A program made the translations under genes and the position numbers. From Bombus terrestris (taxonomy: Eukaryota > Arthropoda > Insecta > Hymenoptera > Apidae), in the NCBI RefSeq assembly GCF_910591885.1, contig NC_063278.1, forward strand, positions 1,611,501 through 1,675,500: 64,000 bases of DNA, read 5' to 3'. The notes beneath the pieces are model-generated. The model saw only the letters and a list, made by a program, of their open reading frames with translations. It ran no database searches and had not been told where the DNA came from. Below are positions 12,255-24,020 of the stretch, in pieces; position 1 is the stretch's first letter; every line of letters starts with the position of its first letter.

Positions 12255-12432
12255 ATGAAGAACAAGATGCTCCACATGATGCATCTAGCCAGAAGGGCCG
12301 TTCACGCGTATGTACCGCCGTTGATACGCTACGTGTGGCCCCGCGAGAAAAAGCTTCCCGGTGGAAGAAGACCTGCTGATTTTTACGAGCTCTCTCCACC
12401 GTTTGACCTGTGTATCGTAGTACAGGTACAAA
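12255..12432 (+). CDS. Candidate first coding exon, unrecognised
   Basis: ATG at 12,255 (purine at -3) opens a frame that runs to a donor-like AAA|GTAAGA at 12,432/12,433. An alternative weaker donor, CAG|GTACAA, lies 8 bases earlier. The encoded peptide of about 59 residues is protein-like. It has a basic, His/Met-rich start (MKNKMLHMMHLARRAVHAYV), then an aromatic and proline-containing part with PREKKLPGGRRPADFYELSP. If not spliced the frame ends at TAG about 20 bases further on. First-position G is not enriched, which argues against it. No family is recognised. Confidence 0.2.
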
Positions 12433-12452
12433 GTAAGAGGCCGCTAGGCTAG

Positions 12453-15083
12453 GCGGATCTCGTAATAATTAATCCAACCCCTCGAACCCTTTAAGGTCCA
12501 TCGAAGCCACGACGAGACGAACGTGCAACTATCGCTGGACCGTATCGATTTCTATATTTCTATAACTGTTCCTTATTCGTGCGTATATAGTCTAGAAGAA
12601 CTTGTCATCGAAGTAGCGAAATAATGCTTAGCGATTTAGTAGACGCGTCGGTGTAATTTTTACTTTCTGATTAAAGATAGTAGTCGTTCCTTTGTCTGTT
12701 TCAAACGCCACTACAGTCGTACCAAGCTCGATTTGATCCATCGATGTAATAGATCTTTGGCCGATAAATACGAAACAGGATGCAACGAAGAAAAAAATGC
12801 AACTTCTAAAAATTGACCGGTTCTCCGATGAAGTAGCAACCAATATTAATCTTGGCGAATCTACCGTAATACAAAGTGTACCAGCCATACAAGATACATC
12901 GATGCATTATTCATAAGACTATTTCGATTCCACGGATAATCGTCAGCCACTATTTCACCCAGGCAGTAACAAGCTTTCAATGCAACCATACCCTCTCCAG
13001 AGCTTATTAATTTCGCGTGCGGATTTTTATGACAATGGGTGTCCGTCGCGCGAGAACCAAGTCAATGCAAACTACGCGGCCACTGTTCCAGTACACAATG
13101 GTCACGTACGACTTCAATGCCGATTCACCAGCTATTCATCAGGACGCATCGCGCGCGAGTATGGCTTATCTCGTTTCCTCGTCTTCCATAGTCTAGCCGC
13201 GTTGCAACGACTTCCCATTGTACGCTCGCTCACGCGACCAAGCCGAAACGCTCGCGATACCGCACGCGAGAGAACCAAACTGACGGCCGAAGAAGCATTT
13301 ACAGGCATTTAATCGTATCGCTAAACGAGAATGCCCGAGGAGCATAAATAAGCGTTAGGGTCCCTTCGTCACCCCTTACAGATATACCTTTCTTTTCTTT
13401 TTACTCTTTATGGCTGCCGGCCATTTAGCCCTTTAACGCGGTGTGGCTCTAAAGTTAAATTGGCGGGCGAAAGAAAGCTCGATATAAATAAAAATGAACG
13501 ACTATGTTCTATTACGTTACGATAAGAAGCCATAAATAAAATTTCTTTTCTTTTATAAGCGTGTAACAAATGTTCGCACTATTCTACGGGGTCCAAATAT
13601 AAATGTATCCACTTATCCGTAACGACGGAGTACCGATACTTCTGCGCATCGACTCGATAGCAGCGAGATTCGCGGTACGAATGTTTTGCCGAGACGATGA
13701 TCGCATGCCACTTAACGGTGGCAACGAGGTGATTATTCGTAATAAATTGCATTTTTAACTTCCACGTGACAGATAATGAAAAATTAATTCGTTCGTTCGT
13801 TCGTGACACGATATCGTTTCTTTTTAATCGTGGATTCTCCATGTTCGATACACTTTTCGTTTTCCACCACTTTTATCTTCAGCCAGCAATAATTAAACCG
13901 TAGATATTTATGCATGTTCAGGTTTGTACGAATGCAATTAAAGAAAGATTTGTTTCAACCTACAAACATTGCAACGGATATATCGAATATTTTGTATATT
14001 CTTCCATGTCACATAGAATTTTGCAATTAAAATTTTCCACGAACGCATAAATATCCACGATCGAATCCTCATACGCTGATAGCCGCTCCTTCGACGCTAA
14101 ATTTCCACATACTCGCTTTTATGGAACGTGTACGTCGATTGCTGATGCATTAGTGGTATCGTATCGACGTCGATAGGTGTGGCAAACGACATTAACGTAC
14201 GCGCTATTCTTATACCTTTGAAATCAATACATTAATAATCGCCGACGAATATTACGTTTGTTCGTCATCGGATAGATCAATCGTCAACGAGCTCGAGGAG
14301 AGGAAAATTTCTTTTATTTGTTCGAACGAATAATAACAGGTAATACAAACTGCATCTTTTCACGCGTCTTGGTCCGTCTATATAACGTTTGATCTTCTTT
14401 TCTAACAAGTACGTAACGAACGGTAAAATAATTTTATACATTTTGCTCTAAATAAAGGACAAATGACATTCGCTATAACGCGAAAGGAAAAATTCAGGAA
14501 TATTTAGGTTAATTGTGGAAACTTGTAATTCCCTGCTTCATGATTTCCATAAAATACCTATCACGAACGTGTCGAGGCTTAGCATTTAAACGAATCGGGT
14601 CCTTTATCCTCGTCTGTTTCCTCTGGATACTTTTCTCGCGTGATTCCGCTCGAGTTTGCTCCGCGCACAGAGATACCTCATGCATCGTGCGGCTAAGTAG
14701 CCGGTTCGACGGTATAACTCATTTGGTATCGGGCCTCGGACACGTTTCCCTTCGACCCATGCCCCTGCCACTATCGCCGAGAATTACGAGCGTCATTACC
14801 ATTAGTCGCGGTAATATAGTAGACGCTCTCGCGTCTCTAAACAGATACGGGGCCCCGAGTTCCAAGGGGGTTCTCCTCTCTCTCGGCGTTGTTGGTAGGT
14901 CGACGTCTGCCGACGTTGAAAGGAATGCCACCACGAGCGCGGCTGCTTATCGCGTTAAATGGAAGTCGGGCGTGCCGCGTCGAAATATTACGCGCGCCCG
15001 CTGAAAAATTGGCTCGATTCGTTAATGCTCCTCGGATTGGGTGGTTTCCTTGTATCTTTATGGGCTGAGAGCACCACTAACTC
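12453..15083. other. Non-coding stretch
   Basis: No gene recognised. It is mostly AT-rich with scattered GC-rich islands, including 14,640-15,000, which is open in several frames. A short (CGTT)n run is at 13,789-13,804. Confidence 0.55.
13789..13804. repeat. (CGTT)n microsatellite
   Basis: Four units of TCGT/CGTT in a row. Confidence 0.8.
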
Positions 15084-15270
15084 TATGGAATTGTAGATTT
15101 TCTTCGTCGAATGAGATTGTTCGTCTTTCATACATTAAGGGAGAAGAAAGTCTATGGTGAATTTTATCTGCGGAACCGGACCAACTGAATGGAATCGTGG
15201 ATTTTCTTCCTGCGAACTGATTGTTCTTCTTCGACGAATTAAGAAGGAAGGCGCCTTTCTGGAATTACGT
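15084..15270. repeat. Diverged tandem duplication, 104-bp period
   Basis: The segment beginning ATGGAATTGTAGATTTTCTT at 15,085 recurs at 15,189 as ATGGAATCGTGGATTTTCTT. Similarity continues through ATTGTTC, the TTAAG words and GAAG. The copies lie head to tail and differ by substitutions and small indels, so the duplication is not recent. No transposon ends are visible around it. Confidence 0.75.
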
Positions 15271-16225
15271 ATTATTCACCGAGTAAACTGTGTAACGTCT
15301 CTAATTACATTAAATATACGAGTGTTGTAATACGACAGTTGTAATTAATATAAAAATAGCCACACGCACGATAAACGAAATAACAGCAAAGTACTAAAAT
15401 ATTCAAACTAGCAGAACCCGTAGAAATCCAAATGGCTCGACCCTACGGAGGTTAATCTGCAGCTCCATGTATCACCTCCCTCGTAAGCTCAAAAACTATA
15501 CGTACCACACAATGCCCCCTTATCCGGCAAATTATCACGTGCTTAATTACGGTAGCGTATGACCTGTCGGCGCGAATGAAACGATGGCGCAGTCTAAGAG
15601 ACTGCCGACGACGACGCAGGCCGCAATGTACGCGAACAAACGTATCCCCCCGACACAAATGTTTGCGATTGCTCGATTAAAAGGCCGCGAAGAGTCGTTT
15701 GTGAGATAATCCGACGAAGAAAAAGGAAAAGGTGCCGCGTACTTGGCCGCGATTAAAACGTTTATCCACGTTCAGCGAGTTCGCCAATTTGCACCGAGCT
15801 TACACTTTTACGAGTTTATGCACGTGTCGTCTTTCTTCTTCGCCCCTGTACTTTTTCTCGTCGCGAGTTTAAAACCACGTACTGGCCAACGATAGTTCTC
15901 TCGCCTTTTATTCTACTCTCTTCGTATATGGGAAAATTTACGATTCATTTCGCGAGCAATAATCGGCGGCCACGTGACGCCGCAATGCCGCTGCGAATTA
16001 TCCCTTAACCCTTGATGAATTGATATTGGCCCAGGCGCGTTTTGCCGCGCTTTTTTCCAGCCGCTGGTGCCGTTGAATATGCAATTGATTACACGACCGA
16101 TCGGGGAGGCTCGCGATGCCTGCGATTAATTCCGATTCCACGGAACCACCGTTGCAGGCCGCGTGTTCGATTTAACATATTTGATCGATACCCCGTGTGT
16201 TCGCTACGCCCGATTATTCCCCCTT
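15271..16225. promoter_or_regulatory. Gene-free stretch; possible regulatory cluster at 15.96-16.17 kb
   Basis: No gene. The part at 15,960-16,170 combines a palindromic E-box CACGTG (15,971-15,976) with several homeodomain-type words (GAATTA, CAATTGATTA, GATTAATTCC) in GC-richer DNA. This is suggestive of a control element but rests on short words only. Confidence 0.15.
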
Positions 16226-16267
16226 ATACACACACGCACAAATACACACACACACACATATATATAT
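16226..16267. repeat. (CA)n/(TA)n microsatellite
   Basis: An interrupted CA run passes into ATATATAT, 42 bases. Confidence 0.9.
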
Positions 16268-16910
16268 CCGATTGCGAATTATCATCCCGTTACTGCCAGC
16301 GAAATTTTCGATGTCGACGAGCTTGCATCTTGTTTTCGGAATGAAAAATCGCTGCTTCGAGCTATTTGCGTTGCTTCTGTGAAAAAACGTCGTCGATAAG
16401 TTTGCATTGCGCGGGAGTCGAGCGGAGTTCGCGAAAAGTATCGGAGTTAGAGGAAGTAGGTAGTTGATGGGTGTTTATTAGATATCCGAGTGTCAAAATC
16501 ATCGACGTTATCGAATTTGATTCTTAAATTAGAAATACGCGTTTAACATGGCACGTGTGTGTAGATTTAATGTAGCGTGTAACAACTAGCCTTTATCGAT
16601 GAGCTTTATAGCCTCTGTTTAAATTAGTTAATAGTTAATCAATATCTGCAACAGTTATTTCGCATAGAGTTGGTCTAATTAACCATAATGTAGAATATTG
16701 CGATAGTTAGAAGAGTGTACGGTAAGTGGAACCTACCTGCGCTGTACGAGCGAGGATTGGCATCGTCACACACGCTATGGGTCGTATGAAATCCCCGGGG
16801 TTGAAATTCTGTCCACAATCGATGCTATAACCATCGCGAATTTCAATATTTTAGTTAACAAGGATTCGCTGTATCAACGCTTAAATATTTATACAAACGC
16901 TCGAATATTA

Positions 16911-17180
16911 TTAAGTTGGTGGGAAAGTAACGTCAGTTTAGTTGATGTTACTACTTTATTTAATTACGCGTTTAATGTCTCTTGTCTTCTACGATTCCAC
17001 TCCATTGTTCTGCAAACTTCGAAATTTCGTTGAAAACAACATTTTGAAGATCTTCCGAAGGTTTTGCAAGAATTTTGCTCAGATTTTACGATGTTTTATC
17101 GAGAATATCGACGCGTGAGCTATCTAAAATCATGCATCTTAATATCCTTAAGAATGGAAATTACTTTTCCACCAAATCAA
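16911..17180 (-). mobile_element. Short mariner-derived element with inverted ends and TA flanks
   Basis: The left end reads TTAAGTTGGTGGGAAAGTAA (16,911-16,930). The reverse complement of the right end (17,161-17,180) reads TTGATTTGGTGGAAAAGTAA, so 17 of 20 bases are identical. TA lies immediately outside both ends (16,909-16,910 and 17,181-17,182), the target-site duplication of Tc1/mariner elements. The end sequence resembles mariner ends of the TTAGGTTGGTGCAAAAGTAA type. On the minus strand, just inside the left end, a residual frame (about 17,100 to 16,972) reads NEISKFAEQWSGIVEDK before a stop. This fits the mariner transposase C-terminal pattern (G-I-x-K-L-P-x-R-W-x-x-x-I). At 270 bp against about 1.3 kb for a full mariner, it is an internally deleted, immobile copy. 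Confidence 0.8.
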
Positions 17181-17182
17181 TA

Positions 17183-19640
17183 TTTCTCCTCCAGCAAATC
17201 TAATAGATACTTTGGCATTCGCTCAAATTTGCACGACGCATAGATAGCTTTCATTAGTAACGAATCTCTTAAGCTACCGGATTACGAGAGAACAGCTGGG
17301 TGTTCTCAATATTGAGAAGGCCAGTTACACGATACACGATGTTAATCACACGCTGTACGTCAGAAGCACGCGAGGTCGTATCGACGATCGGTCGCCGGAC
17401 GTCGTGGGCTTTAATCCCGCGAAATCTCGTCCTGTCTTGTAATACCGATCGACCAGACGTCCTCGCAAAAACGAGTCGGATGTAATTAAGATATTAATAA
17501 CTCGTTGGAAGAGAGAAGCGTTCGCGATGATGGTCGAACGCGAGGAATCCGCATCGAACGGCCTTGAATCGAGTGGAAAAGATTTTCGTGCGAATCGAAC
17601 CACCAGAGCGCTCGCGTGTCATCGAGACCGATCGAGAGCCACTCTCCAAACGACATTAATCGAATAATCGACACTCTCCCAAGAATCGCTTGCGAAAAAT
17701 TAATCGATTACTTCGTGTAAGGTAGAGTTTGTGGGTCTATAGATTTTGTAATTTTCTTTTTAAAAAATTATGAAGAAATTGATGTGTTTTGCGGCTAAAT
17801 GGAAGGTACAAGCGAAATAATTTAATTCTATTACAATAATTCTATCTTTTAATTCTATCGTAGAATTAAATAGATTATGGAAGTCACCGGTTAAGGGATG
17901 ATCCAGTTAAGAGTTAACATAATTTTAAGGTATCTTTCAGAGTATTCAATTTTTCATTCGACGTTCTATCCAGAGAAATTCCAGAGAAATAACGTTCCTT
18001 CGAAACGTTACTTTATGGTTACTTCCATTAGAAAGGAAACACTACCTGTTCTTGACAAGTTTTAAAATTCAAGTGTTCCATATCCCAGTCGCTTTAATCG
18101 AATTGTACATACCACATAATTTAGAAATTTTAAAAGAGCATTAAAAATTCTCGATCTTCGCAGAATGTAAAAGTTAATAACTCTTTCGTTTCGCAAGTCA
18201 GTTTCCAGTTCCCGTAAAAATATTACAACGATATATGTATTTGTTTATTTTATTTTGTATTAGGAGCAGCAATGAAATTTACTGACAAATAGAAGAACAA
18301 TGCCGGAAACCTTATTTCTTCGGAACTATAAATCTTTCGAAACCCATTCCATACGTTTTCATATCTTCAAGAACGAATTTCTTCACACCAAGAACAGCTA
18401 AGCACGTTCGTTCGTAGATACACATAGTCCGCGCATATTTCCAGGCTTTACGCTGCCATTTTTCTTACTGGTGAAGTTTATGAAGCTATAAAGTACGCGG
18501 GGAGTCCTCGCAAGACATTACCCTTTTAATTTTACAACGTGCACATTATATGCAATTATTCACGGGCATTACACGGTTACAAGTCTTTGGCAAATCCCTT
18601 CACGAACACGTAACATGCGTGACACATGTTTAAATTTCGGTATTCCCTTGCTAACGAGCCGCGATGTACGCTCGACATTTTATTTTAATTGGCCTAAATT
18701 GCGTTGGAGGTAAACGACACGTTTAAATTTTGTTTAACATTTCGGCTAAAATTTCATCTCTAATCGCGGTGGAACCGCGGAGTAACGTTATCAACGAATT
18801 TCCGTCGAAACGCTCGTCAACTTTCGGTTTACATAGAATCATACTATTGCTATTAAAACATTCAACGCGAATAATATCATTTCACCGATAGGTTTACCAT
18901 CAGAACGTTGGGTATTCTCATCATCGATTAATACCATTAATAAATTTCACAACTCGCAAGATACGACTTGTTAGTATATTAATAAATCAATTCGCTTAAA
19001 TTTTTGAAAACAGATTATACAAGTTACGAATCATCTGATTATCCTCTTTCACGTACATGTATTATTTTCTACTCGGATAATTGAATTGTTACGAAATTTT
19101 GAAATATCGAAAGAACAAAAGTCGTTTAAGGGTGACTCGTTATAATTATCGATTCAAACACGGATTAATATTTAAAAATTAAGACCAAAACCTCGTGCAA
19201 TTTGGTCGACTCGTCGTTTTGTCTCGATCGTACAAGTGGACCCTGCTATTTAAAATTACACGAGATTCGTTCCGTGCCGCTTGTATTACGAATGCTATAC
19301 CGATTTCGTTCCAAGCGAATCTGGTAGCCGTTTCTTTTCTTTTATTCATCGCACGAACGACGTTGAATCATTATCCTGTCCTGTTTAGCCAATCCGTCGA
19401 TGTAAATACGAAACTTATCGCGTTTCGCCGTTCGAATACGAACTATGGAAATTTAAACGAATGTATAGCGTACGCCATAATTTTTTGACAAAAAAGAGAA
19501 TTGAGAAAAAGGAATATTCATCGAAATTCCTATTTATTTGTCGTATATGAGAATTTTGGGCGAAAGGCAAATGAACTAGACTGTCGTTTTTTGATCGTTC
19601 TACTCGTCGGATGCAAGTACACAATTCTAACTGTTTGCGT
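17183..19640. other. AT-rich non-coding stretch
   Basis: No gene recognised. One short minus-strand frame at 18,312-18,464 (50 codons after a TAA) has a protein-like composition, including VLGVKKFVLEDMKTYGMGF before a stop, and could be a fragment of a lost gene or transposon. It matches nothing I know. No repeats. Confidence 0.5.
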
Positions 19641-19863
19641 TGAAATTCACTTTGATGATACAAAGAAGCGACGCTACAAAGAGACAAAAGGAAATTCGTC
19701 TGGGGCTCGAAGGCGATATCGGGACAAACGCTCCAACATTGGGAGAAATGTATCAGTGATGAAAAGCCATCACTTTTACGTTCATTGTGATTAACGTCTA
19801 AGAAACACGTTCCACATTTGCAATGCAGATTCAAGAAGTATTCCTGGCCCTTAATTGTTGGAA
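19641..19863 (+). mobile_element. Degraded mariner-like transposase C-terminal remnant
   Basis: Reading the plus strand with frame changes, three landmarks of the mariner transposase C-terminus appear in order and at plausible spacing. They are HFDD (19,648-19,659), DKRKFVW (about 19,683-19,703) and TLQHWEKCISDE (from about 19,725, with W at 19,740-19,742). In mariners the corresponding pieces are a RFDS-like word, a D-x-x-x-F-Y-W word and L-P-x-R-W-E-K-C. A further shift gives HHFYVHCD and a stop near 19,792, where full proteins end in x-Y-F. The sequence CTGGCCCTTAATTGTTGG at 19,844-19,861 could be a decayed terminal repeat. The frameshifts show it is inactive, and no 5' part or second end was found. 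Confidence 0.42.
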
Positions 19864-20380
19864 GTTTCACGTTCCATAACCGTGTATCATAGAAAACGGA
19901 AAATTATTGGAGGATAGTCAAACGAGACGATCGCTCAGAATTTTACCAAAAATTCCTCAAGTTCTCCATCTTCTTTCTTCGCATTCCTCCCTATTTAAAC
20001 TAAATATTATTGCCAGAAACTTTTGACAGAAAAGGCACGTATTGCTTTTCGATTATCTTTTTTGGTTATAGGGGTTTCTTCGAGTATTCTTGAAATATGT
20101 TTATCCGTATAAAAAAACATTGACTGCTCGATTCTCTCGAAAAAATAATGGTTCCAAAATTATTGATTATATTTTAGATATTAAACATATCATTATTATC
20201 GTCGCAAACATCTATTGTCATCTATCGTTAACACTTTTCGATCTTGCATCGAATCGCTTATTTCCCTTTCAACTGTGTTCTCTTAAATTAAATTCTTTTA
20301 ACCAGATGATATCAAATATAGTCCAAGACCAATGTCAAAATAAAATCACCGCAAAGAAATATCAAAATGAATAAAAATCC
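19864..20380. other. AT-rich non-coding stretch
   Basis: No gene. A plus frame at 20,090-20,374 (94 codons) contains FDLASNRLFPFQLCSLK, which loosely recalls the mariner D-L-A-P-x-D-x-x-L-F motif. The spacing is off, so I do not call it. Confidence 0.5.
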
Positions 20381-21010
20381 TTACGGTACTTGCCGGAGAT
20401 ACGACAATAATCGAATACGAAAGTTCGGTGGAACTTGATCCGCGAGACAATCGGAAAGCTGGCCCGTTTCATCCACGAGGACGAGGGTTCGGAATGAAGC
20501 GGTTTCTCGACTTGGGAAAGGTCGGAAGTCGCGGCAGATCGATGGCGCGAGGCGGTGAAAGAAACGCATCCGCGCGAAAGGGGCAGTCGCGTACAGGCGA
20601 TGCGACGCGTCTTTATCGGCGGTCGCGTTTCGTCGCCGTGTGGCCGGATTGCGCGAGCGCTCGAGTACACGTTCCTTGCACGCACACACCGGGGAACGCG
20701 CGTGAAAGTATCGCGGAGGAGGAACGCGGGTTCTGTCGGTTCTAACGGGAGAGAAGCTAAAGATAGAGAGAGCAAGATGGAGAGAGAGAAAGTGCACGCT
20801 TGCGCGCGTTCGCGCGCGCAGTTCTCGCGAGCGTCGATAAAAGCGAGCGCCGCCGGGCGGTGCGGGCATTTCTCGCGCGCCTTCCAGACCGGCAACCCGG
20901 CCAACGCGACGCATCCATTCCTTCGACGTTAGATCGAGTCTTATCGAAACTGTTGCTCAGATCGTGTGCATTAGAAATCGGAGAACAAAGGGGAAGAAAT
21001 ATATCGTGAA
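20381..21010. other. CpG-dense, GC-rich island
   Basis: This is the most CG-dense block of the window, with runs such as GCGCGCGTTCGCGCGCGCAG at 20,802-20,821. Because stop codons are rare in such DNA, frames of 105-180 codons are open on both strands at once, and none looks more real than another. An initiator-like CTCAGATC at 20,956-20,963 lacks a downstream element at +28. It might be an unmethylated promoter-like region, but no splice donor or ATG context supports a specific transcript. Confidence 0.45.
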
Positions 21011-23700
21011 AATTTGTCGCTTCGTTTGTTGGTTAAGAGGCGGCTTGTTCGAAATGGACCATTAGTTTTTGTCGTTTGTGCGAGACAAAGGCGTCGAGAC
21101 ACAAAGGACTGGCGCTTTCGAGCGAGATTTCAGGAAACAAACGACCTCGTATGGACCTTCTAGTGGAAACTGTTCAGCCACTGTGATCGTTGTACCAGAG
21201 TGGAAGTGTAGAGGGAAAAAGGAAGACGAGTTGCGGACGAAATGAAGTTCAATGGAAGAGAGTAGAGTTGACCGGGACTGAATTATTGGTTCGGGAGTTT
21301 GGCAGATCGAAGTGGTTGATGGATCGATAGGTCGAACGTTATAGTGACCAAGTTTCCCCGTGCCGTCCGGTGAATCTCTTTTATCGGTCCCATAAATGGC
21401 AACTATGACCGGAATCTCCCGTTGTTGACACAGCACGTAAGAAGGGACGCTGCTCGGCAGACGATTTAGCGCTATCTGATCGGACACCGGCTAACAGGTA
21501 AGAAGTACAATAAGACGAATCCGCGGAAGGTAGATAAGAAACTGCGATCGAAATGGTAGGCCAGCTTCTTCTGGGATGCCTAGGGAGAAGATTGATGTAA
21601 CACGATGATTGGTTTTCAGCGTAGAAAAGTTGAGATTTGTTTTGGAGATTGCAGTGATTGGAATTATCCTTTGATGAAAGAACCTTTATGGCGCAACTTT
21701 GTTCCTTGTATCCGAATAAGAAGATGTCAGACTCGGTTAGAGGTATCGTGCTTGGTTATACAAATAGAAGGTTCGTTCGAAAAACACATTTGATAAACTT
21801 GCACATTCGATAGTCTATGCAGTTTCTACGACAGACCACCTTCCTCGGTCGAAAAAATATAGAAAACGTTGCTTAGAATTCATAGAACGTAAACCTTCGA
21901 ACTTTTATATAAACTGAATTCGGGACTCTCGAACCAGAAGTCGATCAATTTGTCTTCTAACGTCACTCATAGAATATTACATCTTCGCAGAATCATCCAA
22001 AACAACAAAAATATGTTTCTATCATTAACGATTAATAAAAAGAACAATTTTCGTCTACGTTAAACAGCAATTCGACCCTGATAAACATTCGTAGTCTGCC
22101 GGTCTACAAAATGCTCTCGAAGCAATAAATTCCATTATCCGACTCGTTTAACCAAAAACAAATATAGCGATTACACGCTTGGTTCAACAAAATTCCCAAA
22201 TTGTCCCAACAGTAGGATCCTCGATAGATAGTTACAGACAGCAAAACGTCGGTAATCCATCCGAGGAACGAGCGCATCGATTCGACGCGCACAGTTTCTC
22301 GCGTTTGGTTTCGTATACGTGACACGTCCGAACGGAAAAAGCATCTTATCGAGAAGGGTATACGCGTTCTGTCCATCGAAAGAGGGTGACGTCCCTCTTT
22401 GTCCATAGGGAGGGAAGAGCAGAGCGTGCCCCCGTTACGGATCGCCCCCTTGTAACGAGCGCTTTGAATCGGACACACTGTCACGTCGTGGAAACACGGC
22501 GTCTCTAAGTGGCGGTCCCGCTTCATTAAATTCTGTTATCCGTCGGAGAGCATTGTCCCGCGGCGTGGTCCCGGGGACACCTGGCAGCTCAGAGTTCAAC
22601 CGACAATGGAACGGTACGCGCCACCCGCGCATTATCTCGCAATTATGCGCGTAGCCCAAGCGTGTTGGAGCGATCATTTGGGCGTGGCGGAAGAAGAGCC
22701 ACACACGAGCAATCCACTCGTTACCGGGGCATTGAACGCCCGAAAAACGCATATGCGAGCGCGTCGTTCGTTCGCGATCCGGTGACCGGAGGGCGGATGC
22801 GATGTAAGCACCGTGCAGTTCCGTGAAAACATGCTGTTGCACACAGAGGGTGAGAACGTGGATTATGGACATGTTGACATAGGAAGAACGTTGGAAGTAA
22901 CGCGACTCGAAAGATCGTTGGATGAGAAGACGAGTCATTTGCGTTGCTAATTTCTTCGATATCGTAATATTTTCATTCAAAGAATCGTTGCTCCTTCGCG
23001 CGATCCTGTGATTATCCGCAAAGAAAAATACTTTACTATAATATTATCGACGTAATTAAAATTGTCTTTGCCAAAATATATGTTCGCTCAAAGGTTAAGA
23101 GGTGATCGTAGATCGGAGATTGGTGTGGAAGCAGGAATAATTAAAAAAGGATTGTTTCTTGGTTAATTCGCTCAAGGTTTTACGTTCTTCCGACGATTAA
23201 CGCGAGCATTTATCCCTTTGCCATTGAAATTTTCTTCTATCTGTCGCCGAAACAACCGTATTCCACCTTTGATACGTATTACCATCGACCACAACCCAAT
23301 ACCCTGCACAAAGTAAAACGGGCCGTCAAACATGTACATTTTCTTGCGGCCAGTACACTCGATCTCGACTGTCGTGTCTTTATACCCGTAGAATGCTGAC
23401 CACCAAACGCATTCCGCTCTTCCGAGACCGCTGTAGAAGACATCGATCGAAATTCGACGCCAACGTCGCGGCGATCGAAGCAATAAGGCAGCTCGAAGAG
23501 GAGGGGTGGTTCGATAGGGGTTGGAGGGATGGCTTTGATAAAAGGACACCGGGCCCAGGGCGCGGTTTACAAAGGGCGAAAGGAGGCACAGGTGTAGAGA
23601 GAGGAGCGGCACGAGGTATCTAGCGGCGCAATTACCTGCCGCCGGAATTACCCACGCGCCTGTGCATCACAATTAATTCGTAATTAAATCCTTTGGCTAG
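21011..23700. other. Non-coding stretch with uninformative long frames
   Basis: Minus-strand frames at 21,062-21,487 (141 codons), 22,435-22,980 (181) and 23,172-23,612 (146) are open but lack recognisable domains, splice context and polyA signals. A short perfect hairpin with an 8-bp stem, AAAGAGGG/CCCTCTTT, lies at 22,379-22,400. No repeats or mobile elements were seen. Confidence 0.45.
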
Positions 23701-24020
23701 GAGGCGTGGTCCTTTTCAGCGACGTATAGAGAGAAGCGTGGTCGGTCGGTCGGCGGGCACCCACGTCCGACCGCTTCGGACCGAACGAACGACGTCGAGC
23801 GTATCGTCGGCCCGTCGGGGTGACAGCCGGAAATAAAGGGCCGGCCATGCATTAGCGTCGACGGTCAAAGGGTCGCTCGAATATCGACCGAGACGGTCGA
23901 CAGCGTTAAATTGCCATTTGTCGGCCGGGGAATGCCTCTGATTAGCACGGCCAGGCTATCACCCAATATGTCGCTCCACGGTTACTAGCCTCCGCGTTGA
24001 AAATTCGCCGGATCCGCGTA
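23700..24020. promoter_or_regulatory. GC-rich block, candidate regulatory element
   Basis: This compact GC-rich, CpG-rich stretch has a small (GGTC)n run at 23,740-23,753 and repeated GTCGA/GGTCGAC words (CGACGGTC, GACGGTCGAC). It has no long frame, and its composition contrasts with the AT-rich DNA after 24,060. It might be a control element, but there is no direct evidence. Confidence 0.15.

Noticed and set aside
19415..19870. 151-codon minus-strand frame
   Set aside because: It lies antisense to the mariner-like remnant read on the plus strand, and its product has no recognised motif.
20362..20932. Four frames of 105-180 codons on both strands
   Set aside because: Simultaneous openness on both strands follows from the extreme CpG content.
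22435..22980. 181-codon minus-strand frame
   Set aside because: No recognisable motif, no codon-position bias that I could see, and no flanking gene signals.
23172..23612. 146-codon minus-strand frame with aromatic-rich centre
   Set aside because: No family recognised, start and end lack context, and the GC-rich 5' half is also open on the plus strand.
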